This document shows, piece by piece, positions 1-7,689 of a DNA stretch of 46,356 bases (its first letter is position 1; each line of letters opens with the position of its first letter). A program made the position numbers and the translations under genes. This stretch comes from an uncultured Bacilli bacterium (GTDB lineage: Bacteria > Bacillota_I > Bacilli_A > RF39 > UBA660): positions 1 to 46,356 of the forward strand of contig CALVSA010000008.1 in assembly GCA_944358825.1 (NCBI GenBank), written 5' to 3'. The notes beneath the pieces were generated by a model, which saw only the letters and a list, made by a program, of their open reading frames with translations, did no database searches and had not been told where the DNA came from.

Positions 1-119
1 AACAAATACGGTAGCGACTATCGGAATTTAAGCCTATGGAGACTAGTCAGAGACTATCTATGAAGTAGGAAACCTTGCAGGTAACGACAAGGAAGAAACA
101 AAATTTATTTTGTTTCCTT
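1..119 (+). mobile_element. Right end of an IS605-type element with putative omega-RNA (copy 1)
   Basis: These 119 bases recur at 7042-7160 with a single mismatch (C at 78, G at 7119), after which the flanks diverge. Copy 2 follows a tnpB remnant, so this is the 3' end of a TnpB-type element. In that family this region specifies the omega-RNA, and the bases just beyond the end act as guide. The last ~30 bases form a hairpin (GGAAGAAACAAAAT against TTATTTTGTTTCC), as expected of a transposon end. The tnpB of this copy, if present, lies before the window. The guide would start at about 120. The element end sits ~125 bp before feoA, so it may influence feoAB transcription. The family assignment rests on copy 2 and on position. 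Confidence 0.7.
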
Positions 120-245
120 GGTTCTTCTTTAATTTATAACCTCTTAAGGTATAATAATTGCTATTCATACTTAACTATATTAACATTATTAGTATTTATA
201 CATAGATTATTATAGATATTATTATCTATTTTGGGGAGGCATATA

Positions 246-470
246 ATGACATTAGATAAATTAGACATAGGAAACTTTTGTAGGGTTAAATTAGTTAATA
301 CTGATGAGTTAATTAGAAGAAGATTACTTGATATTGGTCTTATTCCAAATACTTTAGTTAGTTGTTTATATAAAAGTCCATTGGGTAGTCTTAAGGCTTA
401 TTTAATAAGAGATAGTGTTATTGCAATAAGAAGTTATGATGCATCAAAAATTGAGGTTGATGTTTTATGA
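246..470 (+). CDS. feoA: Ferrous iron transport protein A (FeoA)
   Basis: A 74-residue SH3-like FeoA domain. It is the small cytoplasmic partner of FeoB and is thought to modulate Fe(II) uptake. The typical pattern of RRRLLDIGLIPNT followed by a short beta-rich stretch with IAIR is visible. I choose the ATG at 246 because GGGGAGG at 233-239 is correctly spaced; an upstream TTG at 231 lies inside that ribosome-binding site. The gene ends in an ATGA overlap with feoB, so the two are translationally coupled. Fe(II) uptake fits an anaerobe. Confidence 0.9.
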   Translation: MTLDKLDIGNFCRVKLVNTDELIRRRLLDIGLIPNTLVSCLYKSPLGSLKAYLIRDSVIAIRSYDASKIEVDVL

Positions 471-2380
471 TTAATATTAGTTTGATAGGAAATCCTAATG
501 TAGGTAAAAGTAGTATTTTTAATCTTTTAACTAAATCTCATCAACATACAGGAAATTGGACTGGAAAGACTGTTGGATCTAATGCTAGTGTTTTTTCTTA
601 CAAAGATAAAGATTATAAAATATATGATTTGCCTGGTACTTATTCGTTAATTTCACATTCTTTAGAAGAAGAGATTACAAGAGATTTTATTTATAATAAT
701 AAAGATAATATTAATATAGTTGTATGTGATATAACTATGTTAGAAAAGTCTCTTAATTTAGTTTTGCAAGTAATGGAAGTAAGTGATAATGTTATATTAT
801 GCCTTAATATGATAGATGAGGCTAGAAGAAAGAAAATAGATGTTGATATAGATAGGTTAAGTAGTATTTTAAAAATTCCTGTTGTAGTTAGTTCTACTAG
901 AACTAAAGAGGGAATTGATAAATTAAAAGAAGTTATTTATAGTTATAAGAAAAATAATAAATTTGAAGTTAAGTATGATAAAGAAGTAGAAGATTTAATA
1001 AAAAAAGTAATGAAAGAAGATAAAATAAGTAGAACTTTAGCTATTAAGAAGATAAATTTAGATAATAAAGATCAAAAGATAGAAGATTTAATTACTAATA
1101 AATTAATAAATATATCATCTGATATAAAAGAAGTAGTAGTAAAAAATAATTGTAATAGATTTTCTAAATTAGATAAAATACTTACTAATAAAATAACAGG
1201 TATTCCTATTATGTTAGTTATGTTATTTATTATTTTTTGGTTAACTATTATTGGAAGTAATTATCCGTCTAATTTACTTAATGAGTTATTAAACTCTCTA
1301 GAAACACCTTTATATAATTTATTATCTTTTTTACCTAGTTATATTACAGATGCGTTAGTTTTTGGTGTTTATCGTATTTTATCGTGGGTAGTATCAGTTA
1401 TGTTACCACCAATGGCTATTTTCTTTTTTCTATTTTCAATATTAGAAGAGTATGGAATATTACCAAGAATTGCTTTTAATTTAGATGATGCTTTTAGTAA
1501 ATGTAATAGTTGTGGTAAACAGGCTTTAACTATGTGTATGGGATTTGGATGTAATGCAGTTGGGGTTACAAATGCTAGGATTATTGATTCTAAAAGAGAA
1601 AGATTAATTGCTATACTTACTAATGTTTTTGTTCCTTGTAATGGGCGTTTTCCTATGATTATTGCAATTATTAGTATGTTTTTTGTAAATAATGATTCGT
1701 ATTTATCGTCATTTTATAGTGCTTTAATATTACTTTTTATAATAATTATTGGTATTGTTGTTACTTTTATTGTTTCTAAAATATTATCTTTAACTTTGTT
1801 AAAGGGAAAAAGTAGTTCATTTATATTAGAACTTCCTCCTTATAAGAGAGTAAATATAATTAAAATATTTATCGATACTTTATTTAATAAAACTCTTCGT
1901 ATTTTAGTAAGAGCAGTTATGGTTGCAATGCCTGCTGGTTTGATTATTTACATTTTATCTAATATAAATATTAATAATTTAAATATAATAAGTATTATTT
2001 CTAATTTCCTAGATCCATTTGCGGACTTACTTGGAATGGATGGAACTATATTATTATCGTTTTTCTTAGGATTTCCTGCAAATGAGATTGTTATTCCTTT
2101 AATAATGATGGGATATAATAATAGTAATTTATTAGTTGAATATGAGAGTTTATCTAGTTTAAAGACATTATTTATTGATAATGGATGGACTTCTTTAACT
2201 GCTATATGTGTAATTTTATTTTCTCTTCTTCATTTTCCTTGTGCGACTACTTGTCTTACGATAAAAAAAGAAACTGGTAGTTATAAATGGATGATACTTG
2301 CTTTTTTAATTCCTTTAATGGTAGGTATTATTGTATGTTTTAGTGTTTGTTCTATTTATAGATTAATTAGCTTAATATAA
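467..2380 (+). CDS. feoB: Ferrous iron transporter FeoB
   Basis: A 637-residue Fe(II) permease. The N-terminal G domain has GNPNVGKSS (residues 8-16), the switch motif DLPGTYS (about 54-60) and an NMID-type specificity motif near 114. It is followed by the helical linker and two nucleoside-recognition/Gate transmembrane regions with the conserved GFGCN segment. Start and stop are clear, and the length is slightly below the usual 650-750. It is coupled to feoA and meets ylbJ tail to tail: the two genes overlap by 14 bases at their 3' ends. Confidence 0.95.
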   Translation: MINISLIGNPNVGKSSIFNLLTKSHQHTGNWTGKTVGSNASVFSYKDKDYKIYDLPGTYSLISHSLEEEITRDFIYNNKDNINIVVCDITMLEKSLNLVLQVMEVSDNVILCLNMIDEARRKKIDVDIDRLSSILKIPVVVSSTRTKEGIDKLKEVIYSYKKNNKFEVKYDKEVEDLIKKVMKEDKISRTLAIKKINLDNKDQKIEDLITNKLINISSDIKEVVVKNNCNRFSKLDKILTNKITGIPIMLVMLFIIFWLTIIGSNYPSNLLNELLNSLETPLYNLLSFLPSYITDALVFGVYRILSWVVSVMLPPMAIFFFLFSILEEYGILPRIAFNLDDAFSKCNSCGKQALTMCMGFGCNAVGVTNARIIDSKRERLIAILTNVFVPCNGRFPMIIAIISMFFVNNDSYLSSFYSALILLFIIIIGIVVTFIVSKILSLTLLKGKSSSFILELPPYKRVNIIKIFIDTLFNKTLRILVRAVMVAMPAGLIIYILSNININNLNIISIISNFLDPFADLLGMDGTILLSFFLGFPANEIVIPLIMMGYNNSNLLVEYESLSSLKTLFIDNGWTSLTAICVILFSLLHFPCATTCLTIKKETGSYKWMILAFLIPLMVGIIVCFSVCSIYRLISLI

Positions 2381-3296
2381 AATAAAATATATATGCTAAT
2401 ACAACAGATATTAAGGCTTGATAAATTCTTCCAATAAAAAATGGTTTGTATGAGATATCAGTATCTATTAGTTGGGCTTTTACTTGCATATGAACTGATA
2501 AGCCTCCAAATGAGATAATAAAGCTAGTAAGTAAGCATATGTGTAAATCATTTAAATTATATAGACTTAGTTCTTTTAGACCAATGGTTATTTCTAATAT
2601 ACTTTTTATAATTATTTGTGCTTTACTACTTAAATCTATTTGATTTATTAAAATGGTTGCTATTATTAGGAAACATGTAAGGGTTCCACATATTAATAAA
2701 ATAGTATCTATTGCACTTTTAATTGCTTTTATAAATATTTCGCCAAAAAAAAGATTGTTATCGTATGTTGTTGGTTGGTCTTCAAGATTAAAATTATTAT
2801 TTCTAAATATTATTCCTAATATAATATTACTTATGTAATGGGAAAGTAGGATAATTATACCTAAATATGGTTTATTAAAAAAGAATATAGATACTGTTCC
2901 TAATATAAATAAAGGGTTAGAAAAATGGGTAAATATTAGTAGGTGTGATGCTTCATCTTTGTTTAGAATTTTCATATCATATAATTTTCTAGTATTTTTA
3001 GCGTTCGATGGAAAACCTGATATCATACTTAATAAGAAGACTAAAACAGCTTCTTTTTTTATATGAAATAGATTTTTGAGAAAATTAATTAAGAATTTTG
3101 GTAAGTATTTAGTAAAATTATAACTAATTAAAATATCTGTTAAAATAAAGAAAGGAAATAAGCTAGGTATTAAATTATTTACCCACATATTTAGGGAAAA
3201 AGATACTGTATTAAATATTAATTCTTTATTTAATAAAAAGTTTATTGTAAAATAACATGTAATAATAATTATTAAAATATTTAAATATTTTTTCAT
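2367..3296 (-). CDS. ylbJ: Sporulation integral membrane protein YlbJ
   Basis: A 309-residue polytopic membrane protein of the nucleoside-recognition (Gate) family. NNLIPSLFPFFILTDIL near residue 40 and the SGFPSNAK segment near residue 93 match the YlbJ signature. YlbJ is a sigma-E-dependent mother-cell protein needed for spore resistance in Bacillus; its transport substrate is not settled. It is shorter than the ~400-residue Bacillus protein. It is divergent from the YlbL-like gene at 3381, and ylbJ and ylbL are also close neighbours in Bacillus, which supports both calls. Confidence 0.85.
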   Translation of the reverse strand: MKKYLNILIIIITCYFTINFLLNKELIFNTVSFSLNMWVNNLIPSLFPFFILTDILISYNFTKYLPKFLINFLKNLFHIKKEAVLVFLLSMISGFPSNAKNTRKLYDMKILNKDEASHLLIFTHFSNPLFILGTVSIFFFNKPYLGIIILLSHYISNIILGIIFRNNNFNLEDQPTTYDNNLFFGEIFIKAIKSAIDTILLICGTLTCFLIIATILINQIDLSSKAQIIIKSILEITIGLKELSLYNLNDLHICLLTSFIISFGGLSVHMQVKAQLIDTDISYKPFFIGRIYQALISVVLAYIFYFILS

Positions 3297-3380
3297 GCTA
3301 AATTATATGAATTATTATTTACTTTTATAAATTGATGTGCTAAAATTTATTGTGATGTATAAGATTAATCAGGTGATGAG

Positions 3381-4376
3381 ATGAAAAAAGTTAAATTGTG
3401 GTTTAAAGAAAACTTGTTTTTTATAGTATTTATTGTTTTAACATTTGTAATATGTAATATACCACTTCCTTATTATATAATGGCTCCAGGTGGGATTATA
3501 GATGTTAATAATAGAATAGAAGTTGATAATAAAAATGAGATGAGCGGAACTCTTAATTTACTTTATGTATCTGAATATAAAGCTACGGTAGCTTCTACTT
3601 TGTTATCTTTTATATTAAAAGATTGGGATTTAGAAAAATTAGAAGAGGTTCAAGTTAATGATGAGACTAGTAGTGAGATTGATTTAAGAAATCGAGTTAT
3701 GTTAGAAAATTCTAGGCAAAATGCTATTTTTGTAGCTTATGAAAAAGCTGGGAAAGAAATTAAGATAAATTCAGAAGAGAATATAGTTGTTGCTACTACA
3801 GTTGATAATAATATCGAAATAGGAGATATTATTTTATCAGTAAATGGTATTGATATTAAAAATATTTCGCAACTGCAAACTATTATTAGAAGTAGTGAAG
3901 TAGGTAGTGATGTTAATGTTAGATTATTAAGGGATAATAAAGAATTAGAAGTAGTTAGTAAAGTATTAGAAGTAGATGGTGTAAAACAAATTGGAGTAGT
4001 AGTAGTTACTAACTATGATTATGAACTTGATCCAAAGATCGATATATCATTTAAAGCTAGTGAGGGTGGATCATCTGGTGGATTAATGATTGCCCTAAAT
4101 ATTTATAATGCTCTAAATGATACGGATATTACTTATGGTCATAAAATAGCGGGTACTGGTACTATTGATATATTAGGTAATGTTGGTGAGATTGATGGAG
4201 TTAAATACAAAATAATTGGTGCTTATAAAAATAAAATGGAACTTGTATTTGTTCCAGATGGTAATTATGAAGAAGCCAAAAAAGTAGTAGAAGATAGAGG
4301 TTATGATATTGAAGTAGTAGCTGTTTCTACTTTTGATGAAGCATTAGATTATTTAAATAATACGTATAACAAATAA
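3381..4376 (+). CDS. ylbL: Membrane-anchored PDZ/Lon-type protease, YlbL/SepM family
   Basis: 331 residues: an N-terminal membrane anchor (about 11-30), then the family segment PYYIMAPGG, a PDZ domain (about 135-200) and a C-terminal Lon-type protease domain. The Ser-Lys dyad is visible: Ser in GGSSGGLM (S232) and Lys in the GVKYK segment (about K277). The proteolytic domain should face outside. Family members act in envelope quality control, and SepM processes a competence pheromone in streptococci. The hydrogenase gene starts 11 bases after its stop behind its own GGAGG. Confidence 0.88.
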   Translation: MKKVKLWFKENLFFIVFIVLTFVICNIPLPYYIMAPGGIIDVNNRIEVDNKNEMSGTLNLLYVSEYKATVASTLLSFILKDWDLEKLEEVQVNDETSSEIDLRNRVMLENSRQNAIFVAYEKAGKEIKINSEENIVVATTVDNNIEIGDIILSVNGIDIKNISQLQTIIRSSEVGSDVNVRLLRDNKELEVVSKVLEVDGVKQIGVVVVTNYDYELDPKIDISFKASEGGSSGGLMIALNIYNALNDTDITYGHKIAGTGTIDILGNVGEIDGVKYKIIGAYKNKMELVFVPDGNYEEAKKVVEDRGYDIEVVAVSTFDEALDYLNNTYNK

Positions 4377-4386
4377 GGAGGAAGTT

Positions 4387-5721
4387 ATGGGAAAACATTT
4401 ATTTAGTAATGTAAGGGTACCAATAGAAGAAGATAACCCATCTATCTATCGTGATGAGTCACGTTGTATTAACTGTGGTGCTTGTAAGAATGTATGTAAG
4501 TTTAATGTAGGAGTGTATGGATTTTACGATTTAGAAAAAACAGATAATAAGGCTATTTGTATTAACTGTGGTGCGTGTGCGATGGTTTGTCCAACTAGAA
4601 GCATTTGTGAGCGTAAGGATTATTTAGAAGTAAAGAAAATTGATAATAAAGTTAAAATATTTATTACTTCTCCTGCTGTTCGTGTGGCATTAGGTGAAGA
4701 ATTTGATTATGAATTAGGTACTAATGTTGAGAAAAAGTTAGTTAGTGTTTTAAGAAAATTGGGAGCAGATTATGTTTTTGATACAACTTTTGGAGCTGAT
4801 CTTACTATTATGGAAGAGGCTAATGAGTTAGTTGATAGGATTAAAAATAATAAAACAATGCCGATGTTTACTAGTTGTTGTCCAGCATGGGTTAAATTTG
4901 TTGAAACTTTTTATCCAGAGTTTATTCCTAATTTGTCTACTTCAAAAAGTCCTATTTCTATGCAAGCTGCCATTATTAAGAGTTATTTTGCTAATTTAAT
5001 AAAAGTTAGTAGAGAAGATATTGTAACAATTGCAGTTACTCCATGTACCGCGAAAAAGGCTGAAATTAAAAGAGAAGAGTTTAATCATGATGCTGATTAT
5101 GTTGTTACAACTAGAGAACTAGCTGATTGGATTAGGGAAGAAGATATTAAATTTAGAGATTTAGAAGATAGCGAATATGATGATATTATGAACAGAGGAA
5201 CAGGTGCAGGTTTAATTTTTGGTAATTCTGGTGGAGTAATGGAGGCTGCAGTAAGATTAGCTTATAAAATTATTACTAATAAAGCAGTTGATAAAAAACT
5301 ATTAGAATTTAGTGAAGTAAGAGGATTACAAAATGTAAAAGAAGCTACTTTAGATTTTGGTGATATGAGTCTTAAATTAGCTATTATTAATGGAACAGGC
5401 GATGCAAGAGTTGTTTTAGAAAAAATAAAAAATAATGAGCTTCATTATGATTTTATTGAAGTTATGACTTGTGAGGGGGGATGTATTGCCGGTGGTGGTC
5501 AACCTCGTGTGCATTTTCCTGTTACAAATGAGGTAAAATTAGCACGTATGCGTGGTTTATATAAGAGTGATGTTGATAGTAAATGTCGTATTTCTGATGA
5601 AAATGAAGATATAATTAGAGTTTATAAAGAATTTTTAGGGGCACCACTTAGTGAAAAAGCTCATGAATTATTGCATACTACTTATGTTAATAGAAAAAAT
5701 GATTTATCAGTTATTAAATAG
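4387..5721 (+). CDS. [FeFe] hydrogenase, monomeric, probably group B
   Basis: 444 residues. Two CxxCxxCxxxC ferredoxin-type motifs at C27-C37 and C58-C68 should bind two [4Fe-4S] clusters. The H-cluster domain has all three signatures: TSCCPAW (162-168), TPCTAKKAE (218-226) and EVMTCEGGC (358-366). The second motif begins with Thr rather than Met, and the third has T and E where group A enzymes have A and P. Those changes suggest a group B enzyme, whose role is less clear than H2-evolving group A. The maturases HydE/F/G are not in the window. A terminator follows directly. Confidence 0.88.
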   Translation: MGKHLFSNVRVPIEEDNPSIYRDESRCINCGACKNVCKFNVGVYGFYDLEKTDNKAICINCGACAMVCPTRSICERKDYLEVKKIDNKVKIFITSPAVRVALGEEFDYELGTNVEKKLVSVLRKLGADYVFDTTFGADLTIMEEANELVDRIKNNKTMPMFTSCCPAWVKFVETFYPEFIPNLSTSKSPISMQAAIIKSYFANLIKVSREDIVTIAVTPCTAKKAEIKREEFNHDADYVVTTRELADWIREEDIKFRDLEDSEYDDIMNRGTGAGLIFGNSGGVMEAAVRLAYKIITNKAVDKKLLEFSEVRGLQNVKEATLDFGDMSLKLAIINGTGDARVVLEKIKNNELHYDFIEVMTCEGGCIAGGGQPRVHFPVTNEVKLARMRGLYKSDVDSKCRISDENEDIIRVYKEFLGAPLSEKAHELLHTTYVNRKNDLSVIK

Positions 5722-5743
5722 TGATTATTCACTATTTTTTAAA
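5717..5743 (+). terminator. Rho-independent terminator after the hydrogenase gene
   Basis: Nine-base-pair stem AAATAGTGA / TCACTATTT with a 3-nt loop and a T-run, overlapping the stop codon of the hydrogenase gene. Confidence 0.8.
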
Positions 5744-5793
5744 TTTTACTTGTAAAAAAAATATTTATATTTTATAATATAATTGGTGATTAT

Positions 5794-6168
5794 ATGAAAA
5801 TAAATAATAAGGGTTTTACTTTAATTGAATTATTAACTGTTATGATAATATTAGTAACAATTTTATTAATAGCTATTCCAAGTATTACTTCATCTTTATC
5901 AAGAAGTGAAGATAAACAATTAGAAGCTCAAAAAGCCGCGATTGTATCTGATACTATTATTAATATGAAAGGAAAAGATTTTGCTGATTATTCTGCATTT
6001 AGAAATGGTTCTTGTGTATTATCGGTTGAATCTTTATATAATAAAGGTTATATTACAGAGAAAACAGCAAAAGATGAGGATGATAACTTTATTGATGGTT
6101 GTGTTGGTTATGTAGATGAAGAATTACAATTTTTAGATTCTTGTGGAAGTGAGTGTGTATTAAATTGA
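5794..6168 (+). CDS. Type IV pseudopilin-like protein
   Basis: 124 residues with a class III leader: MKINNKG, then FTLIELL followed by ~15 hydrophobic residues. A prepilin peptidase would cut after the glycine. GGTGAT sits before the ATG. The C-terminal half has a conserved pattern, SC..S followed by DGCVGY and a Cys pair, shared with the next gene, so the two are tandem paralogues. No assembly ATPase, platform protein or peptidase is nearby, so the machinery must be elsewhere. A role in a competence-type pseudopilus or a minor pilus is possible but not shown. Confidence 0.8.
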   Translation: MKINNKGFTLIELLTVMIILVTILLIAIPSITSSLSRSEDKQLEAQKAAIVSDTIINMKGKDFADYSAFRNGSCVLSVESLYNKGYITEKTAKDEDDNFIDGCVGYVDEELQFLDSCGSECVLN

Positions 6169-6515
6169 AAAAAAATGGTTTTACTTTAGTAGAATTACTA
6201 GCGGTTTTAGTGATTTTAGCAGTTATTTTAATTGTAGCTCTACCTAGTATTACTTCTTCTTTAAATAAAAGTGATGAGGAAGCTTTAGAAAAAAGAAAAC
6301 AAATGATTTTGTCTGAAGCAGAATTGAAATTAGATGATGCTAGTAAGGCTAATTTAAGAACTAATGCTTGTTCTTATTCTATTTCTGATTTGATTGATAT
6401 GGATATAATAGGTGAGACTGATGGTAAGGATCAAAATGGCAATGTTATTGATATGTGTGTTGGTTATAATATTAATAACGAGTTAGATATAGTAAATTGT
6501 ATAGCTTGTCCATAG
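6165..6515 (+). CDS. Type IV pseudopilin-like protein, tandem paralogue
   Basis: Like the preceding protein: leader ending in Gly, then FTLVELL and a hydrophobic helix, and matching cysteines (AC.YS, DMCVGY, C..C). I choose the TTG at 6165, which overlaps the previous TGA and gives the canonical short leader MKKNG. A GTG at 6153 is in frame but would add four unlikely residues. Tight overlap implies coupled translation. The gene ends shortly before the defective IS605-type element. Confidence 0.75.
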   Translation: MKKNGFTLVELLAVLVILAVILIVALPSITSSLNKSDEEALEKRKQMILSEAELKLDDASKANLRTNACSYSISDLIDMDIIGETDGKDQNGNVIDMCVGYNINNELDIVNCIACP

Positions 6516-6532
6516 CTTGCTTTTTTTTATTA

Positions 6533-6552
6533 TTATGTAGAATTCTACATAA
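6533..6552. repeat. 20-bp perfect palindrome at the left edge of the defective element
   Basis: TTATGTAGAATTCTACATAA is a perfect palindrome 18 bp after the pseudopilin stop. It could be the left-end hairpin of the element or a terminator stem for the pseudopilin genes. The left boundary of the element cannot be fixed with only one left end in the window. Confidence 0.5.
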
Positions 6553-6670
6553 TTGTTAAATAGGAAAGTTCTCTGTTCAAGAACAAACAAAAAAGTCCCA
6601 TCAGATTTAATTCTAACAAAACTGAATAGAGAACTGTAACAAAATAATCTTTTTAATTTTAAAAAAAGTA

Positions 6671-6700
6671 TTGACAAACATATGTTTTGTATGCTATAGT
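6671..6700 (+). promoter_or_regulatory. Sigma-A-type promoter of the tnpB remnant
   Basis: TTGACA at 6671-6676, an 18-bp spacer and TATAGT at 6695-6700. GAGGTGAT (6713-6720) and the remnant's ATG follow. It would drive transcription through the omega-RNA region and possibly into the gene at 7151 and thiI. Confidence 0.7.
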
Positions 6701-6725
6701 TTAATTACAAGCGAGGTGATACGTT

Positions 6726-7008
6726 ATGAAGAGTTATAAAACTTATAAATTTAGATTATATCCTAGTGAAAAACAAACAATCTTAATTCATAAGACCTTT
6801 GGATGTGTAAGGTAAGTACTACTATTAAGTAGATACATATTACCCGAGTAGTCAGATTTGTTCCTATTGTGAACAAAAAGAGCCTAAATTAAAAGATTTA
6901 AGTATAAGAGAATATAAATGCACGAATTGTGGAAGAACATTGGATAGAGATATAAATGCTAGTATAAACATCTTATTTGAGGGATTAAAATTACATTATC
7001 AAAGGTAA
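6726..7008 (+). pseudogene. tnpB remnant with large internal deletion
   Basis: The first 29 codons (MKSYKTYKFRLYPSEKQ...) match the TnpB N-terminus and end at a stop at 6813. After a short join the C-terminal zinc-finger and RuvC-III region is readable in another frame: YYPSSQICSYC, then CTNCGRTLDRDINASINI and a stop at 7006. Roughly 300 residues, including most of the RuvC catalytic core, are missing, so no nuclease can be made. Promoter, ribosome-binding site and the downstream omega-RNA region are intact. Confidence 0.85.
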
Positions 7009-7041
7009 ATAATGTTAAAATAGTAAAAAGCAAAAAAAAGG

Positions 7042-7160
7042 AACAAATACGGTAGCGACTATCGGAATTTAAGCCTATGGAGACTAGTCAGAGACTATCT
7101 ATGAAGTAGGAAACCTTGGAGGTAACGACAAGGAAGAAACAAAATTTATTTTGTTTCCTT
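7042..7160 (+). ncRNA. Putative omega-RNA / transposon right end (copy 2)
   Basis: 118 of 119 bases match 1-119. The position after the tnpB C-terminus, the terminal hairpin and the sharp divergence after 7160 fit an omega-RNA scaffold, with a guide taken from flanking DNA starting TGTTCGATAATG. Function is inferred from the family. Confidence 0.6.
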
Positions 7161-7681
7161 TGTTCGATAATGAAAAATTAATTTATAGTAATTTAATTTC
7201 TTTATTATCTAAAAGTAAGATTAATAATTATATTAGATTTAGACTTTATAAATATAGAGGTAAATATCGTTTGATTTGTAATATAAGAAAAAAATATTCT
7301 AAAAATAGGTTTGTTATTAATAAGGTTTTTAAGGCTTTGGAAGATGGTTTAAGTTTTTGTTTAACTTCTTTTAAGTTTGATGATTTTTATTTTGATATTT
7401 TTGCTTTTTATTGTAATTTATTTAAAAATAAAAGTGATTCTTTAGATAGTTTTACCTTGGATAATATTAATAGTAATCCTAGTATTATTATAAAAGATAA
7501 TGTTAGTAAAATAGATAAAGATGATTATAAATTATTTGAATATTTGATTTCTTCTGGGAGAAAGTTTGTTCCTACTTATAGAGATTGTTTTGAGAATTTT
7601 ATTTATTTTCATTTAGATATTAATGATATTAAGTTTATAAATGAGTTTATTAGTAAAAAGAAAATTTTAAAGAAAGATTAG
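7151..7681 (+). CDS. Hypothetical protein, probably 5'-truncated by the IS element
   Basis: 176 codons with no recognisable family: rich in Lys, Phe, Asp and Asn, no signal peptide and no clear membrane segment. The only possible start in this frame is a TTG at 7151, inside the transposon right end. There is no ATG in the frame, and Met is absent from the rest of the protein, so the native start was probably lost or left beyond the insertion. It ends 8 bases before thiI and probably once headed that operon. It may now be silent or translated from the element. Confidence 0.5.
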   Translation: MFPLFDNEKLIYSNLISLLSKSKINNYIRFRLYKYRGKYRLICNIRKKYSKNRFVINKVFKALEDGLSFCLTSFKFDDFYFDIFAFYCNLFKNKSDSLDSFTLDNINSNPSIIIKDNVSKIDKDDYKLFEYLISSGRKFVPTYRDCFENFIYFHLDINDIKFINEFISKKKILKKD

Positions 7682-7689
7682 GTGTATGA

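Larger units (their letters stand above)
6553..7160 (+). mobile_element. Internally deleted IS605/TnpB-type element (non-autonomous)
   Basis: About 0.6 kb, left boundary approximate. In order it holds an inverted repeat (6568-6580 with 6622-6634, GTTCTCTGTTCAA against CTGAATAGAGAAC), a strong promoter, a tnpB remnant and the 119-base right end shared with copy 1. No tnpA is present. The right end is fixed at 7160, where similarity to copy 1 stops. Such TnpB-derived miniature elements depend on factors supplied by full-length relatives. The insertion lies directly before, and probably inside, the gene at 7151. Confidence 0.75.

Noticed and set aside
467-2380. Alternative genetic code (TGA as Trp)
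   Set aside because: Trp is encoded by TGG, and TGA acts as a stop for feoA, def, spoVAD and others.
2653-2838. Open frame on plus inside ylbJ
   Set aside because: Antisense to a well-supported membrane protein, with no ribosome-binding site or family similarity.
1-7160. CRISPR array formed by the two 119-base copies
   Set aside because: The copies are ~7 kb apart with genes between them, and they end at a transposon boundary.
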